A DNA stretch of 64,000 nt from Chrysomallon squamiferum (GCA_012295275.1 CM022678.1:16636147-16700146), one strand, 5' to 3'. Shown: positions 15,949 through 34,114, numbered from the stretch's first letter. The notes: a model not told the origin generated them from the sequence alone. Translations and numbers: made by a program.

Positions 15949-16389
15949 ATGTCGAAGTACCTTGAACTCTTTCGAATTTCAAAGTACCTTGAAAAATTTT
16001 CAAGGTGCCATCAGATTATTAAAGAAAATGGTGGTATAAAAGGATCATTTCTAGTGTTTTTTAGGACTGATGAGTTGAAGACGGGAAGATTCGTTGGAGA
16101 GGACAAACTTGGAAATAAATACTATGAAAATAAAATGTATTTCATGGGTCGTAGTCGTTGGGTAGATTATAGTCCAGCAGCAGGCTGGGATTATGATGCA
16201 AGCCAAATTCCAGCAGAATGGCATGGTTGGCTCCATTATGTCCGTGATGAACCTCCTACAGAAAAACCTCTAGTAAAATACAAGTGGTTGATGGATCACA
16301 AAGAGAATCTGACTGGAACTCCCGACCAGTATGTGCCCTACAGTACAGTCAGACCAAAAATAGAGTCTTGGAAACCTCAACAAAGATGA
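15949..16389 (+). CDS. NDUFA12: NDUFA12-like protein (complex I accessory subunit), intron-less retrocopy
   Basis: The 146-residue frame matches the NADH:ubiquinone oxidoreductase accessory subunit NDUFA12 (usually about 145 residues), which sits on the matrix arm of mitochondrial complex I. Recognisable stretches are IIKENGGIKGS, FRTDELKTG, VGEDKLGNKYYENK, SRWVDYSPAAGWDYDAS, IPAEWHGWLHY and a tail with TVRPKIESWKPQQ. The start was placed at ATG 15949 because it follows the short 5' UTR; the frame stays open a little further upstream into the target repeat. The frame has no stop or frameshift. One oddity: the N-terminus repeats an SKYLE-x-F motif twice, at about residues 2-8 and 11-17, which looks like a small internal duplication. 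No introns, a poly(A) tail and a target-site duplication mark it as a retrocopy. Whether it is expressed cannot be seen; the intact frame means it is either young or functional. Confidence 0.85.
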   Translation: MSKYLELFRISKYLEKFSRCHQIIKENGGIKGSFLVFFRTDELKTGRFVGEDKLGNKYYENKMYFMGRSRWVDYSPAAGWDYDASQIPAEWHGWLHYVRDEPPTEKPLVKYKWLMDHKENLTGTPDQYVPYSTVRPKIESWKPQQR

Positions 16390-16759
16390 AAAAACATAAA
16401 AACAAAAATGTGCTTTGAACTTATAGTAACATTTTACTGTTGTCTTTTGTGTTGAAAAATCGATGTTATAAATAATTGACTAAAAAGGTAAAAAGTTTTA
16501 TTATGAAATTTTATTATTAACTGTTTAATAGTAAAAATATATTAATATTGAGGTTTTTTGCTAAAGGTATGCAACCTGCATACTTATGTTCCACTATTTG
16601 CAGAATAGATTTTAGTTTTGCATTTATGGAATATAATTTATTTGCTGCTTTTGTAAAAAATAGATATTGAAACTGGACAAGAAAAAAATACAGTAAAAGT
16701 TTTAAGGAGTTTACTAAATCTTTGTAGAATAACTTAAAGATCTGTGGATATGTGTGTGT

Positions 16760-16765
16760 AATAAA
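16760..16765 (+). terminator. Polyadenylation signal of the NDUFA12 retrocopy
   Basis: AATAAA lies about 14 bases before the retained poly(A) tail (16779-16800), which fixes the 3' end of the source mRNA. Confidence 0.9.
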
Positions 16766-17619
16766 GTATAATATGATCAAAAAAAAAAAAAAAAAAAAAA
16801 GCGTGGTGTGTTACGGCACGCAGTGTTGGGAGTTCAAATCTTGACTGTGCGTTTCGTAACAAACTGCGTAAATTGCCCTAGACAGGTCTTGGGGGCAAAA
16901 TATCAACCTCACACTTTTCCATTTGTTTTCCATTTTTTTTATTTTTTATATTATTATTATTTCATATATTTTATTATTTATTTATTTCACGTTCCTGTCA
17001 GTGTCTGTTTCTGTTCCTCAGTCTGTGTTTGTACATATCTGTATTTCTTTCTCGGTGGGCGACAGATACGAAATATATACATACACCGAGAGAGACATCA
17101 TATTGATGAGATATTTTTTTTCTACCATAACAAATCAGTCACTATATGGTGGGAAATGAATAATGGACTGTCGTTTAAACTGTTATAACTTTTATATGCA
17201 ACGTACGTGATTCTGTTTTGTCACAACACTAGAACACTGCAAGTTACTTTATGGACATCTGGTTCTTGTCACTTCAAACCTTAGGTACATACTTACAAAA
17301 TGAATAGTGTTATGTCACTATTGTGTCACATCATACAGTGAAAGTGACAATTTTTCAGCTTGTTACAGAAACTGTCTTTATTTGTATACATACAGACATA
17401 CATAGATGCATGCATGGGATGTTACATAAACAAAAATATATTAAGATTTTATTATTGAAAATTATTTACATAGTTTTTTTTTTTTTTTTATAATTATTTA
17501 CATATTAGAACATTTCTGGAACCAAAAACATAAAAATAAGAATAATATATTTAATTAAAATATAATAATTAAAAAAATCAGTCTGACACCACAGAGCAAA
17601 TTAGAAAAATAATCGTCCT

Positions 17620-17745
17620 CTATTCTTCTTCTTCTTTTTCTTCTTCTTCTTCTTCTTCTTCTTCTTCTTCTTCTTCTTCTTTTTTCCTCTTCTTGTTATT
17701 ATTACTATTATTACTATAATTATTATTATTATCACAATTTTATTT
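17620..17745 (+). repeat. (TTC)n and (TTA)n microsatellite within unit copy B
   Basis: Imperfect TTC tract followed by TTA triplets, at the position equivalent to 13940-14102 in copy A and to the AAG triplets near 28680 in the inverted units. Confidence 0.85.
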
Positions 17746-18299
17746 TGTTATTTTATATTATTTTATTGTGTGTGCTCTTCAGTTCAAATGTATTAATTTA
17801 AAACTGTTTCCGTTGTTTTAGTGATAGCTATGTATAATTAATTTTATGAGCGATTCCGTGTATGTAGTAATGAGATGAATGAAAATATCTCAGGAGATGA
17901 TGACAAACTGTTATCATCAATCTTTATTTCTCACTTTCCCTGTCCTGTCTCACCTTCTCATTATTTCTCTGCTTTATAATGATCTCTCTCTTTCTTTGTT
18001 TCGAAGTTCATTCTCAGTTTTTTATACTTTCTGAATGTCTCTCACTTTCTTTCTTTCACTGTCCATTTTCAGCCTTTCTATATTTTCTAAATATCTCTCT
18101 CTTTCACTGACCATTCTCAGTTTTTCTGTATTTATAAACGTTTCTCTCTTTCCCTCTTTCCCTATCTCTGTCGATTCTCAGTCTTTCTATGCTTTATAAA
18201 TATCTCTTTTTCTTTTTCCGTGTGCATTCTCAGAGAAATTATCTCACATTTCAAACCCATCATGTTTTATGATGACGTTTTTTAAATACTGAAATCGGT

Positions 18300-18409
18300 A
18301 CTCGGACAAATAGCTAATTAGAAATTAGAGCAGACAATTTTATTTATTTATTTATTTATTTAATATTATTATTATTAGTGGTAGTAGTAGTAGTAGCAGT
18401 AGTAGTTGC

Positions 18410-18444
<35 letters not shown>

Positions 18445-18462
18445 CAGCAGCATTAGTAGTAA

Positions 18463-18504
<42 letters not shown>

Positions 18505-20257
18505 CAGCAGAAGTAGTAGTAGTAGTAGTAGCAGCAGCAGCAGCAGTAGTAGTAATAGAAGTAGTAGCTGATGTGGTAGCAATAGTAGTAGTAGTAGTAT
18601 TATCGTTTCTGATAGTTTAAATTTCTGAAATGACGAATAGAAATTTTCTTTTTCTTTTTTTTTTATCTTCTTTTTTTCTCCTATATGTATATGATGTAAG
18701 GGACGTAACCTACAGTTCATTGTTAAGATACTTTTACTTAAAGGTTGTGGTTTTTGTTCTTCAAATAATTATCAAAAGTGACAATAAAGTTTACAATAAA
18801 CAAACCACTGTCAGTACATTATTGTTGTTGTATTTATTATCATTGTTATTGCTATTAGTTGTAATAGTAGTAGGAATAAGCATATGATTATTGTAAGTGA
18901 TAATAAACGTTTTAGTGACTAAACACATGTCAGTACATCATTACTGTTTCTGTACTGCTGCTATTAGTTGTAGTAGTACAAGTAGTTGTAGTAACAGCAA
19001 CAGCAGTAGTAATAGTACTAATAGTAGTAGTAGTATGTGATTATTATAATGATAGAGAACGGTTTAGTAAGTACACCGCTGTTAATACATTATTGTTGCC
19101 AGTGAGATTCGTGGTAGTAGTAGTCGTAGTAGTAGTCGTAGTAGCAGTAGTAATAGCAACAGCAATAAGAACAGTAGTACTGTCTAACATGTTTTATTTA
19201 GCCTAAGCATTTTAAAACTCGTCTCTATAGTCACTGGATCTATCCTCTTCCGTGCGTTCAAGGGATATTTTCCAAACCAGTAATTATTCGTCTGTGAAAG
19301 TACGTATTATCTTGACTATTGGAAAATGCTTCTGAGGTGGGATAAATATCAATCCATTTTTTTTTTTCTCACTTTCCCTGTCCATTCTCAGTCTTTCTGT
19401 CCTTTATAAATGTATCTCTCTTTCTCTTTCTCCCTGTCCAAGGTCAGTCTCTGTGTGGTTTCTAAATGTCTCTTTTTCTCTCATTCTCTTTCTCCCTGTC
19501 CATTCTCAGTCTTTTCGTCCTTTACACACGTCTCTATCTGTCCTTTCTCCATGTCTATTCTCACTCTTTCTGTGCTTTCCAAATGTCTGTTTCTCTGTTT
19601 CTCTTTTCCCTGTTCATTCTGAGTCTTTCTGTGCTTTCTAAATGTCTCTGTCTCTCTGTTTCACGTTTTCTCTGTCCATTCTCAGTCTTTCTAAGACTTC
19701 TAAATGTCTCTCTTTCCCTGCTCATTCTCAGTCGTTCTCTTCTTTCCAAATATATCTCTATCTGTTTCTCTATTCTCCTGTTCATTCTCAAGGAAAGTAT
19801 CTCTCATTCAAAGCCCATCATGTTTTATCAAGACGTTTGTTAAATAGTGAAACCGGTACTCGGATAAATTGCTAATTAGAATTTTCTTTTTATATTTACT
19901 GTCATTAGAGAAGAATTTTGTGGACAAATTTTTTTTTTTCATTTTCATTACTGTTGTTGTTATTATTATTATTAGTAGTAGAATTACTGCTAGTAGTAGT
20001 AGTAGTAGCAGTGGCAGCAGTAGTAGTAGAACATGTGATGATAACATGTGATCATCGTTTCTTAAATCTGTGTAAAAACGAACACTAATTTTTTAAGGTA
20101 TATTTTTATTAATATGATTTTTTTTTCACGTACGTGTATATATGATGTAAGGGAAGTAACCTACTGTTAAGATAGTTTTACTTAAAGTTGTGGTTCCTTT
20201 TCATCAAATAATTATCAAAAACGTTGTTGCTGTTGTATGCACTACCATTCTTATTAT

Positions 20258-20334
<77 letters not shown>

Positions 20335-20690
20335 GACTGCCATATTTTCTTCTTCTTGTTATCTGCCTGTGGAGGTGTCTATATATCATTATTTATATAC
20401 CTATTTGAATTATGAATTCATTGCAAATTGTATATGAATGGTGTGTGTATGTGTGTCAGTCTATTCTTTCTAAATGTCTCTTTCTTTCTACTTTCGGTGT
20501 CCTTTCGCAGGTAAATTATCTTACATTCAAATCCCATATGTTTTATGATGACATTTAATAAATAATGGACAAATAGGTAATTAGAAATTTTAATATATAC
20601 TGTCATTACAGCAGAATTCCGTGTACAAATTTTATTTAATTATTTATTAATATTGTTATTATTATTATAATTTAGTTATACTTAACAAGC
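18300..20690 (+). repeat. Mixed repeat region: (TAG)n tracts, pyrimidine minisatellite, partial unit
   Basis: Contains interrupted TAG tracts (18370-18600, 18955-19170), a block at 19190-19330 that reappears inverted at about 38290-38400, another pyrimidine minisatellite (19370-19760), a block ending in a CCGGTACTCGGA motif (about 19853) also seen near 11770, 12100 and 18295, a (TC)n tract (20262-20331), and a truncated unit start (20332-20460). No gene was recognised. Confidence 0.65.
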
Positions 20691-20767
20691 AAATTTATAA
20701 TTTAATGTCCTTCTCGGCCGTAGCCCGGGTGTCCCCCCCCCCAAGCACCATGTAAAGATTGTTGTAT

Positions 20768-21566
20768 CGGTTCCAGCAACACCAAACAACACGTGACCGT
20801 CTCAGATCAGGTAGACCACGTGTAAACACCAGGTCCCAGGATACGGGTACTTCATCTACGGGAAAGAACCACCACGGCAACCTCTACTGCTTCAGCAATT
20901 CCAGGTCTGCGTAGAATATCGGTTCAGACAGCGCGCAGTCGTTTACGCGAGGCAGGTATTCAAGCCAGACGGCCTGTAAGAAGAGTGGTTTTGACTCAAC
21001 AACATCGTCCACTACGACGTCAGTGGTGTCAAGTGCACAGAGTCTGCCCTCAGTTACGATGGAAAACTGTCTGCTTTAGTGAGCAGGCTCGATTTCAGCT
21101 TCGTCGGGTTGATGGAAGATGTCGAGTTTACAGACGTCGTGGTGAACGTTCTGCTGCCAACTGCATACAGGAAGCAGACATATTTGGCGGTGGTAGTGTG
21201 ATGGTGTGGGAAGCAATCTCATACACTGGCAGCACCAACCTGGTTCACATCCAAGACAATTTAACGGCAAAGAAATACCGAAATGATATTTTGGAGCCAC
21301 ATGTCGCTCAGGTTATGAATATTAGTAATGCTGTATTCGAGTATGACAATGCGAGACCACACACAGCTAGACTCACAAAAACGTATCTTCACAACAGTAA
21401 CATTCAAGGCCTGTCCTGGCCCTCTAAATTTCCTGATTTGAACTCCACAGAGCATTTATGGGATGAGTTGGATAGATGACTGAGGCAGCATCAACCACAG
21501 CCACAGAATCGTGCTCAGTTGGCATTATTACTAAGAAAGAGTGGGCCACTTGTGCAAGACCTATAA
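20768..21566 (+). pseudogene. Tc1-type (DD34E) transposase remnant
   Basis: The main open frame (20985-21479, 164 codons) shows the C-terminal two thirds of a Tc1/mariner-superfamily transposase: GGGSVMVW, LTAKKYRNDIL, YDNARPHTAR with the second catalytic Asp, and PDLNSTEHLWDEL with the catalytic Glu. There are 34 residues between that Asp and Glu, as in Tc1 elements. Where the first catalytic Asp is expected (FSDE in relatives), the sequence reads FSEQ, so it appears replaced. Upstream, the DNA-binding part can be read only by changing frame (TTRDRLRSGRPRV in one frame, ATSTASAIPGLRR in another). A stop after DELDR interrupts the tail. Such an enzyme would cut and paste its own DNA; this copy looks dead. 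Terminal inverted repeats were not resolved. Confidence 0.85.
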
Positions 21567-21569
21567 TCT

Positions 21570-22020
21570 CTTTATCACCTAAGATAAGTATATCATTCTT
21601 AAATCTAATTATAAATATATGTCTTTTTTTTCGTTTTTCTGAATGAATATTGTTTTTAAGAATGTTCAGAAATTAGTGCAATTCAGTAAATAAATAAAAT
21701 AACATTCAATTAAAATAAAAAATAAAACAAAATAAAATAATATAATAAAATTAATAAATGAAAAGAAATTGAATGTATTAAAAATAAAATGAAATAAATG
21801 GAAATGATAGAAACTTAAAATAAATTAAATAAATTAAATTAAATTAAAGTAAAACATGTATTTATTTCTCTGTATGTTAAGGTTTTTTGATCAGCACAAT
21901 GTCTGGGTATAATGAGTTTCTACTACTATATTAATTTTTGTGTTATCTGCTGACTAAAGAAATAGTTTCACAGGATTCTTATCTGCTGTTACAATGTTAA
22001 AAAAAAAAAAAAATGCTTGT
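21570..22020. other. AT-rich spacer
   Basis: Adenine-rich AAAT/AAAATA-type low-complexity sequence follows the Tc1 remnant. No gene or element end was identified. Confidence 0.6.
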
Positions 22021-22036
22021 CTACGCAGGCACACAT

Positions 22037-22165
<129 letters not shown>

Positions 22166-22830
22166 AAGATTACTTTTGCGCACATCTCTAAATGACAGAC
22201 TCCTGGCTATGAATAAGGAAGAGCATTTATTTGATTTTAAAACTTTTATTATTACAGCTGTTGTAACAGTTGTTATTATTATTTTAAGTATCTCTACGAC
22301 ACTACATAAATTGTTATTATTATTTTTAGTATTATTATTATTATAAAACAGAAAAATCCCTTTTATTTAAATATTTTAAGTATCCGTACTACACTACTCA
22401 AATTGTTATTATTATTATTATTATTAGTAGTAGTAGTAGTAGTAGTAGTATAGTAGTAGTAGTAGTAGTAACAATACATGATTTTAAATTTGGATTCTAC
22501 GATTTTCCATTAGCAGATAAATACTTTACAAAGCAGATCCTAAATAATATATTAATGTAAATAAAAGTAGCATTAGAAACACACACAGACATTTCAGGAA
22601 AATGCCCTGGCATAAAAACTCAAAATTAAATATAGTTATAAAGAGCATTCATTGTAAAAAGATAATTTAAATGTTTTGCTTTCTCACTTTCCAAATGGCC
22701 TTCCTTCAAACAAATTTTTACATATACTTCTTACATTTCACTCATCATTAAACATATTTTATACAGACTTAATATAAATGTCATAAAATGTTTTTAAAAT
22801 TCCTTCTTTTCAAATATGGAAATGACTGTC

Positions 22831-25800
22831 CTAGATATTACCCATGATTCCACTACAGCTGAGAGTAACATGAAGATTAGTTTTCAGTTTGTTTACATTC
22901 GTCACATTATCCATTACAGGAGCAGCCATCTTAATTAAAGATATATCTTCTTTCTTGTGGACACAAATTTCTCTCAATTCTAAGTATCTTTTGTACATTT
23001 TATACAACTGATTACTAAAACAAGTTTTATTTAGGCTAAATNNNNNNNNNNNNNNNNNNNNNNNNNNNNNNNNNNNNNNNNNNNNNNNNNNNNNNNNNNN
23101 NNNNNNNNNNNNNNNNNNNNNNNNNNNNNNNNNNNNNNNNNNNNNNNNNNNNNNNNNNNNNNNNNNNNNNNNNNNNNNNNNNNNNNNNNNNNNNNNNNNN
23201 NNNNNNNNNNNNNNNNNNNNNNNNNNNNNNNNNNNNNNNNNATATCTCGAATATTTATCCACTTGACATCTTTATTCTCCACCATTATTGAACATTTTAT
23301 TTAAAGATGTTTTCCTTCCCACATAAATTTACAAAATAATTTATGAATTTCATTTTCTACCCAATTTGGTACATTTATTGTGCTAATGATATACCACAGT
23401 CTAGATGTTAATAAAGTATTCCATACTTCAGCTTTTCCGTGCAAAGTAAGTTTCCTTTGACTCCATAAGTTAATTAGATTAGACATTTTAGCTAATTTAT
23501 TTTTCCAGTTCAAAGTTTCACATAATAGTTTATTTGGTCCTAAATATATACCTAGAATTTTAACATAGTTTTTATTTATTGATATTGGAATGTTAAAGGA
23601 TAAGTTTTCAATCATGGTTTTACCAAGATAAAGTACTTCTGACTTATCTACATTGACTTTTGCCCCTGTAGCACTACAATACATATTTATTGTATTAAAA
23701 ACATTTTCTACTGACTGAGCATCACAGACAGTTACTGTAGTATCATCTGCATGCTGAAATAATAAAGAATTAAGTTCATTTGTTATCCTAATTCCATTCA
23801 TGCTATGTCTTTTTTTAATTAAATTATTTAAGGGTTCAGCTACAATAACATAAAGCATCATTGATATTGGACATCCTTGTCTAACCCCTCTTGTAATATT
23901 AAAAAAAGGTGTTAAATGTCCATTAATTTTTACACAACTTTTAATATTATTATATAGTATTTTAATCCACTTTATAAAATTATCACCAAAATTGAATTTT
24001 TTCAAAACTTTTAAAATAAAACTATGTGATACTCTATCAAATGCTTTCTCTTGATCTATTTTAACTATATACCCTTCTGTATTATTTAACTCGACAATAT
24101 CTATAATATCTCTTACTGACATAATATTGTCAGCAATATCTCTTCCTTTTACACAACAGGTTTGTTCTGATGAAATAATAGTTGACATTACTTGTTTAAG
24201 ACGATTTGCAAGAACTTTAGCAATAATTTTATAATCTACATTTAAAAGGCTGATAGGTCTGAAATTTTTTAGGTCTGCTTTATCTCCTTTTTTCTTGTAA
24301 AATAAACTAATTACTCCTTTTTTCATACTGCGTGACAACATTTCTTCTTTCTGAATTGACATAACTACTTTATGAAAGAAATTTTAAAATTTTCCCAGAA
24401 TTTAACATAAAATTCTACTGTTAGACCATCCAGACCAGGTGATTTATTTCATTCATTTCTTTTAAAGCTTCAGTTAATTCTTCAATTGTAATGTCTTTCT
24501 CACAGTTTTCACTTTCAGATTCTTTTAGTTTATTTGATATTAAATTTATTATTTCTTCCTGTTTAATAATATCTACATTTTCTTGCGTAAATAATTTTGA
24601 ATAAAAGTCATAAGCATATTGTAATATATCTTCTGTTTTTCTTGTTAATCCATTTACTGTTTTTAGCTCTTTAATAGAATTTGATTCTTGTTTTGATTTT
24701 TCTAAACTGAGAAAAAATGTGGTATTTCTATCCATATCTAGATTCCAATGAGCTTTAGATCTCAAAATAGCACCATTACATTTAGATCTCTCAATTAATT
24801 TTAATTTTTCTTCTAAAATTTGTATGTTACTCACATCATGATGATTATTTACAGCTAGTTTAGCATATTCTCTTTTCAAAGCATTTTGTATATTATAATA
24901 TTTTTCGTTATCTGATTTTCTCTTTTTTATTGCAAAATTTCTTGCACATGTTTTCATTTTATATTTTAAGTTGTCCCACCAAACACTAGGTTCAGTCTGT
25001 AACAAAGGACACTCAGAAGCATTATTAATAACTTCAATAATAGCTTTACAAAAAACTTTCATCTTTCAACAATTCATTATTAAAGATCCAAATACCTTGA
25101 CCTCTCTCTACATGAGAAAAATCTATTTTAAGTGATAAAAAATTGTGATCACTAACCGAGGTATAGGATATGTATACATTACTTATAAACTGCAATAAAT
25201 TTCTAGAAATTAAGAATAAATCAATTCTTGACTGTTTTATAGTTTTTTCAACTATTTGAGATCTAGTAAATTGCCTTTTATCTGGATTTCTGTGTCGCCA
25301 AATATCAACTAAATTATAATTAAAAATAACTGACTGTAATTCATTACTACTTTTTATATTGAAAGTTTTATTATTAATGCCCAAATCTAAATTAGGATCT
25401 AAAATGTCATTAAAATCTCCTGCCATTATTGTATTTTTTAAATCCACAAATTTACATAATCCTTTAAAAAATAAAATTCTTTCTTCAATATTATTTGGTG
25501 CATATACATTTATAAAACTGTATTCTTCTTCATCTATTTTCGTATTAATTTTTAAAATCCTGCCTTCAGTGTCGCAACTATTAAATGTAAACTTATAAGG
25601 ACATTCTTTTGATACCAGTATTGCTACACCCCTTCTTTTTTTATTTGGACAATTATTATAAAATATATTTCCTTCCCATAAATGTTTATATCTCTCAATG
25701 AAGTCATTATCCCAAAATGTTTCCTGTAGAAAAATAATATTTGCATGTTTACTTTTAAATGTTGCAAAAACTGAATTTAATTTCTCAATATCTCTCAGTC

Positions 25801-25861
25801 CGTTTACATTTATAGACAAGATCATAGTTAGAAGTAGAAAAATTAGTGAACTATTACCCAT
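22831..25861 (-). pseudogene. LINE ORF2: APE endonuclease and reverse transcriptase (broken)
   Basis: The N-terminal piece (25861-25046) is an APE-type endonuclease with SINVNGLR, IIFLQETFW, FINVYAPN, IMAGDFNDIL and a late SDHNFLSL motif carrying the Asp-His pair. The linker piece (25062-24421) follows in another frame. A conserved segment SPGLDGLTVEFY (24440-24400) is out of frame with both neighbours and is followed by a TAG stop. The reverse transcriptase piece (24362-23301) contains NFRPISLLNVDYKI, VKIDQEKAFDRV, GVRQGCPIS and the catalytic HADD box, where most relatives have YADD or FADD. The motif style fits the Tx1/L1 group; clade placement is by eye. The gap at 23042-23241 hides part of the C-terminus, and a frame of about 70 residues after the gap (to 22831) probably ends the protein. 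Homopolymer frameshifts and the stop make it non-functional. Confidence 0.88.
23042..23241. other. Assembly gap (200 N)
   Basis: Exactly 200 N, the same size as the gap at 63147-63346, so the length is a placeholder and the true distance is unknown. Confidence 0.99.
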
Positions 25862-25873
25862 TTTTAAAATATT

Positions 25874-27097
25874 CTATATCTTGTCTATATCCTCCCCCCC
25901 ATACTCATTCATTACCCTGGCAACACTTTCTCTCACACTTTTCATGTGTGCTGCTTGTCTCTTTTTTTGTTTTCTATTTTCTACCAAGCTCCACAGTTTT
26001 TCTTCTGATGGACGCTTGATCAATCTCGTTCGACGCTTTGTTTTACTCTGCTTACTATTTTCTGCTTCGATGGTTCCAGCTTCCTTGTTAGTAATTTTCA
26101 CTTTGGTGTTTTTATCAGGGGATTTTCTTGGTTTTTCTCCATTTTCTGATTTTTGTTGTTCCTTGTTGATTTCCATTTCTGTTGTATTTATCCTCTGGAT
26201 ACTTTCTGCTTCAATTTCTTTTTTCTCCTTTGATTTTACATTATATTCCATACCATCACTGTCACTGTCGCTGTTTTTTTGTTCATCGCTGTCATACTCT
26301 GACCAACACTCACATTCATCCTCTTTGTTTCCACACTTTTCACACAGAAATATGTTCGGGCAGTTTCTAGCAAAATGTCCTTTTTGTTTACAGTTATGAC
26401 ACCTTATATTTTGGACAGTCTTTCAACAAATGATTATCCGCCATGCAGTTGTAACATACTTTTATTTGATTGTCATGTAAAACACGAAAATATTTTATTC
26501 CTTCATAAGTCCTAAATTTCATTGAGTATGGTAAACTTTTTATTCCGGGTGGAAATTTCACTCTCACGTATCTTGTTCCATCTGCAATTTTTGTCCCTTT
26601 GTATAGCCTTCTATAAATTGGTGATAAAATTTCTATTTCCATTTGTTTCAATTTTTTTCTTCAATTTCTTCATCTTCAATGTAGGCAGGCAAGTGCAAAA
26701 AGGAAACTACTACAGTTTCAGATTTCAAAATTCTCGCCTTTATTTTTAGACCTTTCAATTCTGTTTCATCAATTTCCGTAATCATTCTCGCTTGTATAAT
26801 ATCTTCTAGTGTTATTTCATAAGAGTCGGATTCTTTCGGTACGCACGCTTTTATCACATCACCCACCTGGCCACTTACAAAATCTATCATGTCGCCTGCT
26901 GAAATTTTCTTGTTATCTTCTACATTTACAATCACAGTGCATTCTTTTTTAAAAACATTTTTTCTCATTCCTTCTTTTTTTAAATTCATATCTTTCATCT
27001 TTTCTTCGTAATTTTCTGATTCTTCCGCCCAAGACATAATACTTAGTTTACAACAAAACCTTTCCGAAGCGAGAGCCGAAGTGAAACGCGTCCACAC
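25874..27097 (-). pseudogene. LINE ORF1 with CCHC zinc knuckles (frameshifted)
   Basis: ORF1 proteins of LINEs bind the element's RNA. Three pieces are read in order: 27097-26648, then about 26651-26394, then about 26393-25874. The middle piece ends in CYNCMADNHLLKDCP and the last begins CHNCKQKGHFARNCP; both are CX2CX4HX4C zinc knuckles as in nucleic-acid-binding ORF1 and gag-type proteins. A further CEKCGNKEDECEC cluster follows, then an acidic and a Lys/Glu-rich tail. The first break lies in an A run (about 26650) and looks like one missing base; the second lies between the knuckles (about 26400) and looks like one extra base. The first Met was taken from the frame; an internal Met at residue 21 is an alternative start. 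Confidence 0.8.
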
Positions 27098-27118
27098 TCG
27101 ACGCCACCATAACCGGAA

Positions 27119-27617
27119 CGTGACTCACCACGCTCACCGCTCTGCCAAATCTCGACGACGACGATAAGTTCTAATTTAAGCTATACAACCCGCATTCAAA
27201 TTCAACTGATTAAGCTATATACGTAAAATAAATTAACATTAGAAACAAGAAGTATATTGTCTTGATATAGAAACCTACACACAGACATAAAAACTAAAAA
27301 GTAAGTAAATTTTAATAGTGATAAATAATTAAAAATGTGTTCTATATTTATAACGAAAGTGGGTCAGTTGAAACACGGGATTTCCATTTATTACTTCTTC
27401 CTTTGTCCGAGTCGAATTCGCTTAGCATTCCAAGAAACACAACAAGTGTGACATGGATAGCTTACCCGACTGATAAAAATAAGACTGCCACACACACAAA
27501 CATATCTCCACACACATTCACATACACCAGTCATACACAATTTGCAATGAATTGTTAATTGAGATAGGTATATAAATAACACATACTTATAACAAGAAGA
27601 AAATAAATATGACAGTC

Positions 27618-27620
<3 letters not shown>
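27119..27620 (-). repeat. Complex repeat unit, - orientation, truncated by the LINE
   Basis: Carries the A-box half of the tRNA-like head (ACCGCTCTGCCA, about 27139-27150), the ATACAACCCGCATTCAAA block, the block complementary to GTTTCAACTGACCC and the GACAGTCACC end, then a (GA)n tract. The B-box half is missing because the LINE 5' end joins directly after the A-box part. Confidence 0.75.

Positions 27621-34114
<6,494 letters not shown>

Larger units (their letters stand above)
15921..16812 (+). mobile_element. Processed NDUFA12 retrocopy with target-site duplication
   Basis: The insert is flanked by a direct repeat, GCGTGGTGTGTT, at 15921-15932 and 16801-16812. Between them lie a short 5' UTR, an intron-free open frame, a 3' UTR with AATAAA at 16760-16765, and a poly(A) tail at 16779-16800 starting about 14 bases after the signal. 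These are the hallmarks of LINE-mediated retroposition of a full-length mRNA. The target was the tRNA-like head of a repeat unit, between its A and B boxes. Confidence 0.92.
22690..27118 (-). mobile_element. Tx1/L1-like non-LTR retrotransposon (LINE), degenerate, nearly full length
   Basis: Reading the minus strand from 27118: a short 5' leader, ORF1 with zinc knuckles (27097-25874), then ORF2 with an APE-type endonuclease and reverse transcriptase (25861 to about 22831). A 200-N gap removes part of the ORF2 C-terminus. The 3' part (22690-23041) has a 5'-truncated relative on the + strand at about 49370-49900, which supports the assignment of the 3' end. The 5' end abuts the A-box half of a tRNA-like repeat head. 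At least four frame breaks make this copy inactive. Confidence 0.85.

Noticed and set aside
18352-18720. Poly-Leu/poly-Val frames over TAG/CTA tracts (also 13923-14191)
   Set aside because: Pure trinucleotide repeat translation.
25359-26399. Plus-strand frames over the LINE
   Set aside because: Shadows of the minus-strand LINE proteins.
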